A stretch of DNA of 64,000 nt from Diphasiastrum complanatum (Eukaryota; Streptophyta; Lycopodiopsida; Lycopodiales; Lycopodiaceae). The stretch is from assembly GCA_029204225.1 (NCBI GenBank), contig CM055097.1, positions 27,703,192 to 27,767,191 of the forward strand, in the 5' to 3' direction. Positions 51,045-61,726 of this stretch are shown here, piece by piece. A model generated the notes under the pieces. That model did no database searches and was not told the origin of the DNA. It saw only the letters and a list, made by a program, of their open reading frames with translations. The stretch's first letter is position 1; each line of letters begins with the position of its first letter. The translations under genes were made by a program, and so were the position numbers.

Positions 51045-51048
<4 letters not shown>
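49391..51048. other. Intergenic stretch, no gene recognised
   Basis: Short frames only, for example 49551-49745 minus and 50029-50223 plus. No motif or repeat was recognised between the LTR and the GA microsatellite. Confidence 0.4.

Positions 51049-51090
<42 letters not shown>
51049..51090. repeat. (GA)21 microsatellite
   Basis: A pure GA run of about 42 bases, ending 6 bases before a segment that begins TGTGAAG (51097). Confidence 0.95.
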
Positions 51091-51092
<2 letters not shown>

Positions 51093-51096
51093 CATT

Positions 51097-51400
51097 TGTG
51101 AAGTGTTTAGCATGTGTGAACTTCACCACGCACCTTGCAGGATCTTATGGAGGTGTTGTGATTGCACAAGATTGATCAAAGAACAGATTACTTGAAAAAT
51201 CTAAGGCAAGAGCACAATGGCATACATCTGACTCAAAAAACTAACTTCTCACTATGAGGAATGAATGTCAAAAATAATTCTAAGTGCTCAATATGAGAAA
51301 AACAGGCTGCTCTCGGGTAGAGAGAGAAAATCAATACAAGAAAACTTGAGTAGAGAGAGAATAAGTCCAAAACACCAAAATCTCATTATTCACAATTTTT
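51097..51400. mobile_element. LTR-like segment related to 52950-53602, inverted
   Basis: At 51097-51164 the plus strand matches the complement of 53535-53602 (shared words TGTGAACTTCACCAC, GGTGTTGTGATTG). At about 51300-51360 it carries the complement of the CTCTCTCTACCC and GAGAGCAGC phrases found near 53000-53025. The order of blocks is kept, so 51097-51400 and 52950-53602 are inverted copies of one non-coding repeat. Confidence 0.6.
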
Positions 51401-51414
51401 TAATGAAAGTCTGT

Positions 51415-52033
51415 TGATCCTCAGCATCTTGTTCTCCTGCCTGCTTTCTTCAGCAATGAGAACACCTTGCAGTGTCTCCAAGGATGGAAGTTCCTCCCTG
51501 ACAGCATAAGTCTGCACAATATTGTCATACTCATCTCTAAGTCATTAAGGACTACTTGAACAAGTTTAGTGTTCTTAAGAGCATCTCCAATACCAGCTAA
51601 CTCTTGATAAAGCTCCTTACTCTCATTACATATGATGAACCACTCTCATCTACTCTCTGATAACTTAGAAAGATTTGGTTCTAAGTGTAAGCAATCTAGA
51701 AGTATTCTTAATTTCATAGATTGTCTTTAGAGTGTCCCAAGCCTCCTTGGCAGTGGTGCATGTACTGATCTCTCTTAACACTTCATTTGTTACATTCATT
51801 TTTTATAAAATGAAGGGCAAATTTGGTTCTTTTGTTGAATGTTACAGCTTCATTAGTGTTGCAGGTTCTTTTTCAGCTCCACTCACAATGTCCATTACAT
51901 CTTGTAGAATCAATAATGATTCCATTCTAATCTTCCACATTGCATAGTTGGAAGATGTTAATCTCTCATTGTGCTCCAAGGAATGTGAACCAGATGAAGA
52001 CATCTTCTCTATGAGAAATTCAAGTAATGACAA
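51415..52033 (-). mobile_element. Ty1/copia gag (decayed)
   Basis: The minus strand from 52033 encodes a copia gag start: L-T-S-S-N-Y-A-M-W-K-I-R-M-E-S-L-L, LQDVMDIVSGAEKEPA. In other frames follow TNEVLREISTCTTAKEAWDT, LKTIYEIKN, LYQELAGIGDALKNTKLVQV and REELPSLETLQGVLIAEESR. The S-N-Y-x-x-W and A-x-E-A-W-x-x-L patterns are diagnostic. There are several frameshifts. The zinc knuckle and pol are absent: LTR-like sequence follows at 51400. Confidence 0.85.
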
Positions 52034-52712
52034 AGATGGAGTTGAAAATGTTGCTTGCTATCTCAACCTAGGATCTAACATTGATAATGTTGATCCAACC
52101 TATGAAATCTAGCAACAGAATGTGAGATCAAACTCACAATGTCCATTTATCTTGAATTTGGATCTTGCTTCAATCATAAAAATGAAGCACATGCAAGTAA
52201 GAAGTCTATCTCTCCCACGAGTTTCAAAGAACTGATAAATTCTCTAGGAACTTACTTCAACTCAGACACAATAATATGTGTGAAATGAAAAGTCTAAGAC
52301 CTCATAAAACTCACTTCTATCCAATTCTACTTGATCGACAATGAAAATTGAAGAAATTGATGAAAAGAACTGATGCGTGCTCACTTTGGCATATCCTACG
52401 AGATGAGAACTCTCTCAAAGTCTGTGATTGCCTAAAACTCTTCTAAAACAAATCAAATTGATCTAGAAACTTGAGCAACACATTCTATGTGAAGAATTGA
52501 AAAAGATTATCTATGTTAGATATAGGGGTCTTATGTTTTTTTACATCAAGCATCTAGGTGTAGGATGTTGATAGGAATAAATTTGGCATAGATGGCAAAT
52601 TATGCATTTCCACTTGTAATGCCACTATTGAGCCAAAATAGAGTAAGAGGCTAAACACTTGCTAATTAGAGTGTAGACAAGTGTAAAGTTTTTGTTTGAT
52701 GAATTCCAAGAG

Positions 52713-52850
52713 GTCCAATAGGATTTAGAGGTGGAACCTTGTGAGGTCCAATAGGAAATTGAGGTGTGCTTGAATATAGTCCAATAGAATTAAGAGGTGC
52801 ATAGATCAATGATCCAATAGGATCAAGAGGTGACAAAATATGGTCCAATC
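52713..52850. repeat. 33-bp minisatellite, open in frame on the minus strand
   Basis: The word GTCCAATAG with GATTTAGAGGTG-type tails recurs at 52713, 52746, 52779, 52812 and 52843, a period of 33 (last 31). On the minus strand the frame 52666-52848 stays open and reads variants of P-L-x-P-I-G every 11 residues. No larger protein contains it. Confidence 0.88.
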
Positions 52851-52949
52851 ATAGTTAAGCATAGTGGTAGCTCGTGGACCTACTAGTATCATTGTACTCC
52901 TCATTTTGAAGTTAATTGATTTGGTGATTTCATGGATTTTGTGAGTTAT

Positions 52950-53495
52950 TGGATTTCTGGCTTTCTCTCTCTACTCGAGAGCTCATGATGCATTTTCTCT
53001 CTCTACCCAAGGAGAGCAGCTTGTTTTTACTTAGATTATATTTTGAATACTTCCCACACGTGTGAGTGAGAGTTGGAAGTGATTGAATGCATGTAGTAGT
53101 GTGTTTTTGCCATAGGATTCAAGATTGATCTTGAATCTCAATCTAGTCTTGATCTTGGTGCATCTACACACCTTAGGAGATCACAAGTACATGTAGTGGA
53201 CAGTCCACACGTGTAAAATTCAACATTCTACTCTTCAATACCTATCCGACGAGCTATAGAACATCAAGTTTGGATCATTCGTTGAGAAGTAGTACTCAAT
53301 CAAAGAGGGCTGATTTCACACGTGTGAGCTCTCTGTCCATACAAGGCTCAGCTGAAGCAAATCAGGCTTGATTTGATCCACTTATGATCCACAGATGGCT
53401 TGTTTGTCAACGAGTTTGGATTCCTCTCCCAAACCTGAGACAAGGAAAAGCACTGTTGTTTTGATGTATACACCCTCACCTCTTCAAAGCATGAA
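52950..53495. mobile_element. Non-coding retroelement stretch
   Basis: Contains the CTCTCTCTACTC and CTCTCTCTACCC phrases shared in inverted form with 51300-51400. The plus-strand frame at 53395-53592 has no known domain. On the minus strand it lies just downstream of a primer site (53496-53507), so it may be a leader region. Confidence 0.4.
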
Positions 53496-53507
53496 GCTCT
53501 TATACCA
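53496..53507 (-). promoter_or_regulatory. Primer-binding-site-like motif
   Basis: The minus strand reads TGGTATAAGAGC, one base from the Met-tRNA primer site TGGTATCAGAGC. It directly follows a sequence ending CTTCACA, as expected after an LTR end. Confidence 0.65.
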
Positions 53508-53602
53508 TGTGAAGTTTTTAGCACATGTGAACTTCAATCACAACACCTTAGTAAGATCGTGTAAGGTGTGTGGTGAAGTTCACATGTGCTAAAAACTTCA
53601 CA
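53508..53602. repeat. Palindromic 95-bp segment ending TG...CA
   Basis: The first 29 bases, starting TGTGAAGTTTTTAGCACATG, are the exact complement of the last 29. The inner parts (ATCACAACACCTTA against TGTAAGGTGTGTGG) also pair, leaving a loop of about 9 bases. It begins TGTGAAG and ends CTTCACA, and on the minus strand a primer-like site follows. It could be the end of an LTR with an inverted duplication, a very short LTR, or a foldback element. Confidence 0.8.
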
Positions 53603-54757
53603 TCATTGCAGGACATGAGGCACCATCCTACAACCCTAACAAGATCCCGAGGAGGTTCAATCAATGCTCCAGATCCTCAGCGAGCTCTCCACTCCACAAA
53701 ATTGGCCAACAACAAGCTACTCTCAGTCGCCTTCGATCAAAGTTCACACAACGAGCCAGCCTTCGCTTTCAGAACTACTCCTACAATTCTTCAGCGAGTT
53801 CTGAAATCTCAGAATCGGTCAGTTACCGATTTAAACAACATGATTCATTCAAACTTGTTGTTTTTCACAAACAAGGCCGATTTAACAAATCCAATGTAAC
53901 AAACAACAACAACCGGTAGCCCTCCTGATTCAGGCTTTGTCTCAAAGTATTCAAGACAGAAGGTTACAACACTCTCCTACACCAAGCTTGCCTGCAAAAA
54001 CATGACCTTCTGCAGCTTCCCTCTTTCAAAAATAGAGGTCCTAGAAACATGCTTCAGAGTCACAAAGGTGAGAAAAAGAATTACTGTAGAATTTACAGTT
54101 CTACATTCTTTCAACCATTGACAAGCATCCATGCAAGGAAGGTTTCACAGGGTTTATCTGCATGCAACACTTTTTTCCAAGTCCTAATCTGCTTTTCTAG
54201 AGAATCTACGATTTTCAAATCCATTCCATGGTTTCATTTTCCAGTTTGCATAAAATACAAGAGAATTAAACATATAAAATCTTAATTCCTCACATGCAAA
54301 CCAAAAAATTCAAGATTTCCAGTAGCAATCAGTTTATTTATGCAGGATAAATCGATTCCATATCAATCCATCAATAAACATCTTGCTGTCCAATCTGAAT
54401 CAAACTGTCCAAACCATTATGGACTCATGCAAATCATTCATCTTAAAAAAAAAAGATTTGAACAAAAAAGTGGATCAATTCAAGCAGATCATTCTACTTC
54501 AAACAGAAATTTTTCAAGGATTCAAAAAATAAGAATGAATTCCACACTAATCCACAACATCTCAAACAAAATCAAACAAGGAGAAGTGCACTCTACACCA
54601 AGTTTGAAAAGCATGCTTTCAACTAGAATTAGTCAATCCAAACCCAATTTCCCTTGAAAAAATAGCACTCCATCCGGGATATGAATCCAAGTGCATTCCA
54701 GTTCCGATTTGATGTAGAACTAGTCTCCATCCCATCCAAAAACCGCATCTTAGCCAG
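53603..54757 (-). other. Leader or internal DNA of a minus-strand LTR element
   Basis: Downstream, on the minus strand, of the primer site at 54758-54769. Plus-strand frames at 53570-53899 and 54340-54657 show no known domain. No gag motif was found. Confidence 0.35.
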
Positions 54758-54769
54758 GCTTTGATACCA
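54758..54769 (-). promoter_or_regulatory. Primer binding site (minus strand)
   Basis: The minus strand reads TGGTATCAAAGC, one base from the Met-tRNA primer site, seven bases after an LTR ending TTTACA. Confidence 0.8.
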
Positions 54770-54776
54770 ATGTCAA

Positions 54777-55137
54777 TGTAAAGACCACTAGGGCGAAAAC
54801 CCTAAGATGAGGATAAGAAAACACAAGAGAGACTGTGGAGCAAAACCACCTAGCCAATCCTAGATCCCTCCTGGAGAATCCTCTTGGATCTAGCCCCCAA
54901 GCCATGCCATGTGATAGCAAGAGGAGAAGAGCTCACTGGTAACCTAGACCAAAGTTGTCGACGGGATAAACTCTACCTCAATATATAGAGAGTAGGATTT
55001 TGTGCATGACCACATGCAATCCCCATGCAGGTAAACTATAAATAGATCACAGCTTTCATGCATACTCCTGCCTATATCAGTCACACGTACATGCACTACT
55101 CCATATGTCTCTATTAGAGTGTCTGGTCCTCTCAAGA
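54777..55137 (-). mobile_element. Truncated 5-prime LTR, inverted copy of 48902-49390
   Basis: The minus strand matches the plus-strand LTR from about 49035 to its end at 49390 (shared words include ggcatggcttgggggctaga, gagctcttctcctcttgcta and gggattgcatgtggtcatgc). The first 130 or so bases of the LTR are missing. Similarity stops near 55137. Having a primer site on its inner side, it is the 5-prime LTR of a minus-strand element. Confidence 0.8.
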
Positions 55138-55200
55138 TAAATAGCTGTTCATATATATACAATTTTAAGTTTGGTTATCAAAAGAAGTTTTTGAATAGTT

Positions 55201-55202
<2 letters not shown>

Positions 55203-55265
<63 letters not shown>
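55203..55265. repeat. (CT)n microsatellite
   Basis: A pure CT run of about 63 bases between the truncated LTR and the start of the copia coding sequence. Confidence 0.97.
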
Positions 55266-55268
<3 letters not shown>

Positions 55269-55269
55269 C

Positions 55270-56060
55270 CTACGAGCTTGAACACTCATGAGCATTCTGC
55301 TTCTAAGCATATCGACACACTCATACTTAACTCTTACTAGAGTTCTCACTATGTTGCTGCAAGAAGACAATAGAATAAGTCAAGACACATCGTCTACTTC
55401 CTCCTCTCAGGCTCTATATGTCAACAAAGGCTCTAAGCGATAGAAGCAGAAAAGCTCCAAGAAGGCTGCAATGAATCAGAAGCCGACTCAAAGTCAAGAA
55501 CAATCATTGAATCTACAATCGAAGAAGAAGATGTTTTGTAGGTATTTCAAGTGCAATAACCATGAGATCAAGGATTGCGGCCAAATTCTCCAACCAAAGA
55601 ACGCAGCCAAGCAACCTGATCAACAAGAAAACACAGTCTCATCATCTCCCCAAGTCGAAGTGGACGAAGGCGCATTCATGGTCAAAGATCAAAGCGCATT
55701 TTTGGATGATTTACGGTTTCTCGATTATGGAACAACTCAATATATGACCAATCAATGTGAGATCTTAAACTCCTACACTCCTTACCATACAAAGAAATTT
55801 GTTCATCTTGGTGACAATAGTACTCACACTATTGAAGGTGAAGGTACTGTAAGATTGCGGTTCTAGCATGATCAATTCAATTTACTATCAAAAGTCTTAT
55901 ATGTTCCTAAACTCTCTACAAATCTGTTATCAGTGAGTAGAATTACAGATTTAGGTCATAAGGTAGAATTCAAATCTGATCAATGCAAAATTATTGGTAG
56001 GAGTGATAAGATCCTTGCACTCAACAAGAGGCAGGGTTACTTATATAGATTGGCACTCAG
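55270..56060 (+). mobile_element. Ty1/copia gag, protease and pre-integrase (mutated)
   Basis: The gag end is read from about 55330. The zinc knuckle, normally CX2CX4HX4C, has its second Cys changed to Phe (TTC at 55546-55548), while the other ligands remain. The protease active site, normally D-S-G, reads D-Y-G (TAT at 55726-55728). After a TAG at 55864-55866 the frame continues with LYVPKLSTNLLSVSRITDLGH, KVEFKSDQCKIIGRSDKIL and ALNKRQGYLYRLA, the end of the protease-integrase junction. At about 56060 it jumps straight to RT sequence, so the whole integrase is deleted. Confidence 0.88.
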
Positions 56061-57560
56061 TCAGCCTTATTTCAATCTCTGGAAAGAAGCTATGGATAAA
56101 GAGTATTCATCTGTTATCAAGAACTTTCATGGACGGTTGTCGAATTACCTGCTAGCAGAAATGTAGTTGATTGCAAATGGATTTTCAAAGTCAAGTACAA
56201 CGCTTATGGAAGCATCAACAAAAGAAAGGCACGACTTGTCATCAGAGGTTTTTCTCAGGTATACAACATCAATTATACTAAAACTTTCAGTCCAGTAGTC
56301 AAACATTCTTCTATTCGACTTTTGCTATCTTTTGTCGCTGTAGCAGATTTGGAAATACATCAAATAGATGTACAGACAACATATCTCAATGGAGTTATCG
56401 AAGAAGACATTTACATGGTGCAACCCGAAGGTTATATTATCGAGGGTAAGCACAATCATGTGTGTAAACTGCATAAGGCACTTTGTAGCTTGAAGCAATC
56501 TACTCGAGCATGGTTTCAAAGGATCAATACTTTCCTTATTGATCACGACTACACACCTAGCTCTCAGATTTAAACGTTTACTTCAAAGTAGTGCAGCAGT
56601 CTTTTATTATTATCACTTTATATGTGCATAATACATTGCTTTTCAGCAACAATACCGATTTGATAAAAGAAGCTAAGACAATGCTATCTTTCAAATTTGA
56701 CATGACCGATCTGGGCGAAGCTCATTTCTACCTTGGTATACAAATCCACAGAGACAAAAAATAGAAGTTGATATAATCTGATCAATTGCAAGTTAGCTCT
56801 CTCACCAATGGAACCAGGACTCAAATTGTCAAAGGACCAATGTCCCCAAACAATTCATGAGAAGCATTAGATGCGTGAGTATCCTTACCATTCTATTATA
56901 GGATCTCTAATATACACCATGATCTGTACCAGGCCAGACATAGCATTTGCAGTCAGCTCTCTCAGTCAATTTATGACTAATCATGGTATAACATATTGAA
57001 AGGCTCTTATCAAAGTCATGAGATATCTTCGAGCTACTATGGACTTTTGCATTTGTTATGGAGCAGTTGGCAACGACAAACTCAATTTCCTCAGTGGTTA
57101 CACAGATGCAAGTTGGGCAGGAGATGTAGACACTCGTAAATCTACCTCCGGATTTACATTTTTCCTCAACAATGGCCCAATTTCCTGGAACAGTCACAAG
57201 AAATATTCGATAGCTCTATCTTCCACTGAATTAGAGTATATCGCAGTCTCTCAAGCTACAAAGGAAACAATTGGGTTGAGGAACTTACTTTCAGATATCG
57301 GTCTGAATCAATATGCTCCGATGACATTACTTCCTGATAATCAAAGTGCCATCGCTTTATCAGTCAACCCTAGATTTCATTCAAAGAGTAAGCGCATTGA
57401 AATAAATTATTATTTTGCCAGAAGCAAAATTCTCAACGAAGAGGTCAGATTGTAGTACTGTAGAACGCAAGATATGACAACTGATATTTTTACCAAAGCA
57501 TTAAGTCTGGATACACACAAAAGATTTTGTGTAGAGCTAAGTTTGAAGGTCAAGGCATTC
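56061..57560 (+). mobile_element. Ty1/copia RT and RNase H (inactive)
   Basis: RT starts at NLWKEAMDKEYSS. With one frameshift near 56130 it continues through VDCKWIFKVKYNAYGSINK, KTFSPVVKHSSIRLLLS, HQIDVQTTYLNGVIEEDIYM and VCKLHKALCSLKQSTRAW. The catalytic Y-V-D-D box reads Y-V-H-N (56621-56632), so both catalytic Asp residues are lost. RNase H at 57018-57455 is a long open stretch with SGYTDASWAGDVDTRKSTSG, ALSSTELEYIAVSQATKE and RFHSKSKRIEINYYFARSKI, then T-D-I-F-T-K-A-L in another frame. It ends near 57574, next to a polypurine tract. Confidence 0.9.
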
Positions 57561-57570
57561 AAAGATTCAA

Positions 57571-57890
57571 ATTAAGGGGGAGTGTTGGATTATTCTCCTT
57601 CTTACTGATTGAATAATTGGTTTTAATCTTCATCTGTTGTTTATCCGATTCTGCGGATTTTCCCATTTCTTTTTACATTCTACAGTTTTACAAGTGTTTT
57701 TACACAGTCTGCAAAAATACATGAAGTTTACAACAGTGTCGTCTTTTTCGCCTGTCAAGAATCCCGTTGAAAACTGCAGTGTCGCCTTTTTTGCCTGACA
57801 AAAATCTTGTGTAAAATCACAGTGTCGCATTTTTTGCTTTTTCCAAAGAGCCTCAAATGCTAAGGAAATGACTCTAGCAAAGTGTGGGGC
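57571..57890 (+). mobile_element. Copia 3-prime LTR with 43-bp tandem repeats
   Basis: ATTAAGGGGGAG (57571-57582) is a typical polypurine tract, and TGTTGGATTATTCTCC (57583) begins the LTR. The same 16-base start occurs at 11606. A 43-base unit beginning CAGTGTCG is repeated at 57734, 57777 and 57820 (last copy partial). The LTR is cut at about 57890, where RNase H coding sequence of a related element begins. Confidence 0.8.
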
Positions 57891-58078
57891 AACAAGTTGG
57901 GCAGGAGATGTAGACACTCCTAAATCCACTTCCGGATTTACATTCTTTCTCAACAATGGTCCAATTTTCTGGAATAGTCGCAAGCAACTTCAATAATCCT
58001 ATCTTCCACTGAGTCAGAGTATATCGCAGCCTCTAAAGCTACAAAGGAAGCAATTTGGTTGAGTTTCAGATATCGGTA
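57890..58078 (+). mobile_element. Second copia RNase H fragment
   Basis: The plus strand repeats the RNase H region 57108-57300 of the same family with changes: TSWAGDVDTPKSTSG, FTFFLNNGPIFWNS, then in another frame SSTESEYIAASKATKEAIWL. It directly follows the LTR piece. It is either a second, truncated element or a local rearrangement. Confidence 0.85.
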
Positions 58079-60900
58079 ATCCATGCCATACTAGCCCCAA
58101 GGACATCCTATGCAGAACATTGGGGAGTCCGAGCACCTTATGGCTTGGGCAAATCCATGTCATTCAAGCACGTCAAAATCAAACTCTGCAAACATCCCTA
58201 GCTTACTCATATAGGCTGCAACAATCATACCTCAGAGCATTATGGATTTGCATGAGGAGCTTTAAAACCTATAACTACCAGAAAGTAATAGCTCACATTG
58301 TGCAAATAACAAGAACCACACAATTGAAATCAAGAGACTAGAATGTATGGATTAATTGTTGCTCAGAAATAGTAAATGATTTGCTAGAATACTTTTAAAA
58401 ATGATTTTTAGTTATCTCAAAAACTAACCATAGACTATGTAAATGATATGAAAATAAACGGGCACGACAAAAAAGTGCATATGCAATCATGAGATACAAC
58501 CTATTGTAGAGTCTTACCATACTTTGACACATCTCCAATATATGACAAGAATGCAAACTTCCCCGAGGCCATCTAGGTTGCACACAATATTCTCTATATT
58601 GCCCTTTCACTTGATCAATTGAGATTTTGTAGTATCTTATGTACTATGTGCAAAACATTTCAAATGTGATTGTGAACCGAGGAGGACCTAATAGAAAAGA
58701 ATAGAAACAAAGCGGTAATCAAGGAAGGGGTGGAATGGCATTGCCGCCAAGAATATGTCCCTTGAATGTCATGATATGAGCAAGCCAAACTCTAATTACT
58801 TGTGTAAAACTTATAAAGATCAAATCGTATGCGCATGCTAGGATATCTTGTGTCCTTGTGGGGCCAATATTCCGCATAGACAAAGTTCAAAGGTTACTCT
58901 TTAGGGCATACTAATGCTTGGAGGAAAGTTGAAGTTTTCCCTTTGAGGCTTTTTTGATGCTTGGTGGCCCTTTGGGCCTTTTGTTATTGTGTGGACAAAA
59001 GTTGAAGGTTTCCCTTCAAATTGTTTATGTCTAAATAAGGTTTTGAACATTTTTTGGTGGTTGCACTTCAAGGCTAATGTCTTTAGCCTTTAGTTTCTAC
59101 CTATAATTGATTATGGGTTATGTCCAAAATATATGATAGTTTTAAGTTTTATACCCAAATAGGTTGTTGCAAAAAGGGAAAATAAAACTTTTTTTAAAGC
59201 TCGATTGCTTTTCAACCATGTGCATATAGCATGTTGTGATGGTTATAGACAACACAATTTGACGTTTAGGTATGTCTCTTATGACACAATATCTCAATTT
59301 GGAATCACATATGTGGTGTTTCTAGGTAGTGTCATCCAATTATTTATTGTGTCTTATAAGGCAAGATCTATCATATCTATTATAAATGAGAAAAGGTGCT
59401 TCTAGACAATAAGTATCTCAGTTCCAAGGTAACATAATAGAATTGTAAACTGTTTATAATTCCAATGGCCACCTTTTCTTTTCAAGTGGTTTTTTAGTTG
59501 TGCCTCTTGATTGAAAGTGCATTTAAAGGTTGATCACTAACTTCAACCCAAATCGGTTCTCTTATGGGCCCTTTTGGATTCTAACTTAGATATATTTCTC
59601 CATGTGCTCTTTGGATGCTAAACTTAGATATATTTCTCCCTTAACCATGGACCCTAGTTAGTGCTTTGTAGTTGACCTTGATTGTTTGAGGTCCTCATAA
59701 TGCTTATTTCATAGGTTTATTCTTCTAATTCATATCTTTTCTCCTCCCTTATATTTTTGTTGATTATTAGTGCCAATCATAATCATCATAGTTCTTGTGT
59801 TTGCTTCCCCTTGAAGGTAAGACCCTAAATAAATGAAAGCAAGCTCTTAAACACCACTACAAGAATTGAATACTTTATATTTCCATTTTATCATGATTAA
59901 ATTGTAGAGCTAACATTGTTCTATATTCATTCTTAATAAGGGTAACTTGATTCTTGGGAGAGAAATTTAGGGAAACACAAGAAAATGGCTTAGCACAAGA
60001 TAATTTTCATTCAAAAAATTTTGCAAATCTCATTCAAAAAAGGATATAATGATGTAAATAAAAACTCAGAACACTAAAAAGAAAGGGGGGTATAAAGGAA
60101 TGAGTGCGACAAGCTAGAATTTTGAGGAGAATACTAGGATGCTTATAGAAACTTTGTAAAAATGTGATAGAGCATAAAAGGTTTTGCACTAACCACTTTC
60201 CAAAAAGTGTTTATATTGGTTTTCTATGAACCTTTTAAGATATTGATGGAGGTGTTCCATATGACTTTTACTTCTTGAAACAAAAAATTCAAATTATGCT
60301 ACAAAAACGTCTAAAAAAAATGGCATAACAACTGACAACCTCTAAACCTTACTTGAAGTATTATTGATTATAAAAAAGAGATGTTGGTGAACAAATACTA
60401 CTAATAACACCATCAACTCAAGATACGAGCTACTTCTTAATCTACACATCTAAAACCTTCACTTAAAGTAGGACAAGTTCTTGAATGGTTGGGTTACCAT
60501 TGTGAATAAGAGATCATAGTAGCATGAGAACTTTCATATTTTAAATACATAAAAAGATGGCTTTTTTATTTCCAACAGTTTTGGAGTGTGTTCATGACTC
60601 AAGGAGAATCATACAAAAATTTCTTCATTGAGATCTTTTTCTTCTTCTCCTCCACCATTAGCAACTCAAGTCAAGTCTCTTGAAAATGGAAGCAATTTCA
60701 TTGGTCTCATTGATCTCAACAATATAAAAGGCTTGGCATCAAGCTCTTCAAATTTTACAAGTTCAAATGCAACTCTTCCAAACCTAAATTACTTTTTTTA
60801 TAACTATGTATTATGAGTACAAATTAAAAAAAACAGATGCAAATCTAATAGTCCACCATGAGATTATCCACTCTCTGCTTATCAAAAAGAGGTGTTGTGA
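58079..60900. other. Long stretch, no gene recognised
   Basis: About 2.8 kb of AT-rich DNA with short frames only. A 40-base tandem duplication (words aacttagatatatttctcc) lies at about 59570-59640. Nothing else recognisable was seen. Confidence 0.45.
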
Positions 60901-61607
60901 AGATAGGTCGAACTTGAAAAGAAACGAATGAAAATAATTCGAGTGTCTAGAAAGAAAACTTTTTGTGCATGGCGGAATAAACTATCTTCTTCTTTCACAA
61001 TGCATGACTACACCTATCAATTTCAAACAAAACAATAGTGATAGAAATCACGTTCGATCTTAAAGTAACTAACTTTGAAATCATTAGTACTACAGTGATT
61101 ACGTAGCCAACAACATTTTTGCTATGCTTTCTTGTTGAAATCATCAAGATACTATCAGATCTGGTATAGCAACAGTTTTCTCTGAGAAAACCCCAAAAGT
61201 CATTAGTTTCAGAAGAAATTTTTTCACAACATCTCAAATAGAATTCGTCTGGCCCCTTTTTGACAATGCACGATTCATTTTTGGCCTCCGTGAATTCTGT
61301 CCAGAGACAAAAATTTCTAAAAATAGAAAAAAGTAGTTTTTTCTCATCAGATATCCACTATCAAAATTCGTAGACAATTCGTTGGAGCTCAAAACGATTC
61401 TCACGATTTCTCTGCTATCTCTGCACATTCTGATCAGACACATCTTTGTACTGTCAGACGTTTTTTTCTCTTTTGGCATAAAAAAATCACTTACAAGAAT
61501 TCATGGGCCCTCAGAACGTTGCCTCAAAATTCGCGACCATCATTACCAAATCTTGGACACTGAGGACGATTTCTGAGTGAAGTTGCGAATTCTTGCCAAA
61601 AAAAATC
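60901..61607 (+). promoter_or_regulatory. Upstream region of the unknown frame, possibly an LTR
   Basis: No coding motif is visible. The segment leads to a TATA box and a leader, so it acts as, or once was, a promoter region. If the downstream frame is a retroelement gag-like protein, this would be its LTR. I found no second copy in the window. Confidence 0.35.
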
Positions 61608-61615
61608 TATATATA
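61608..61615 (+). promoter_or_regulatory. TATA box
   Basis: TATATATA in aaaatctatatatagtcctc, 111 bases before the ATG at 61727. The sequence between is pyrimidine-rich and free of ATG except inside ttcatgcc at 61667, a short upstream frame. It is the clearest promoter-like element outside the LTRs. Confidence 0.55.
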
Positions 61616-61726
61616 GTCCTCCACTCTTCTCTCCACGAGTTCATTTTAGATTGCTGCTCTCGAGTTCATGCCAAATTTTTTTCAAAATTTTTAAAATTCT
61701 CAGAGCAATCTAAAATCACTGCTATC

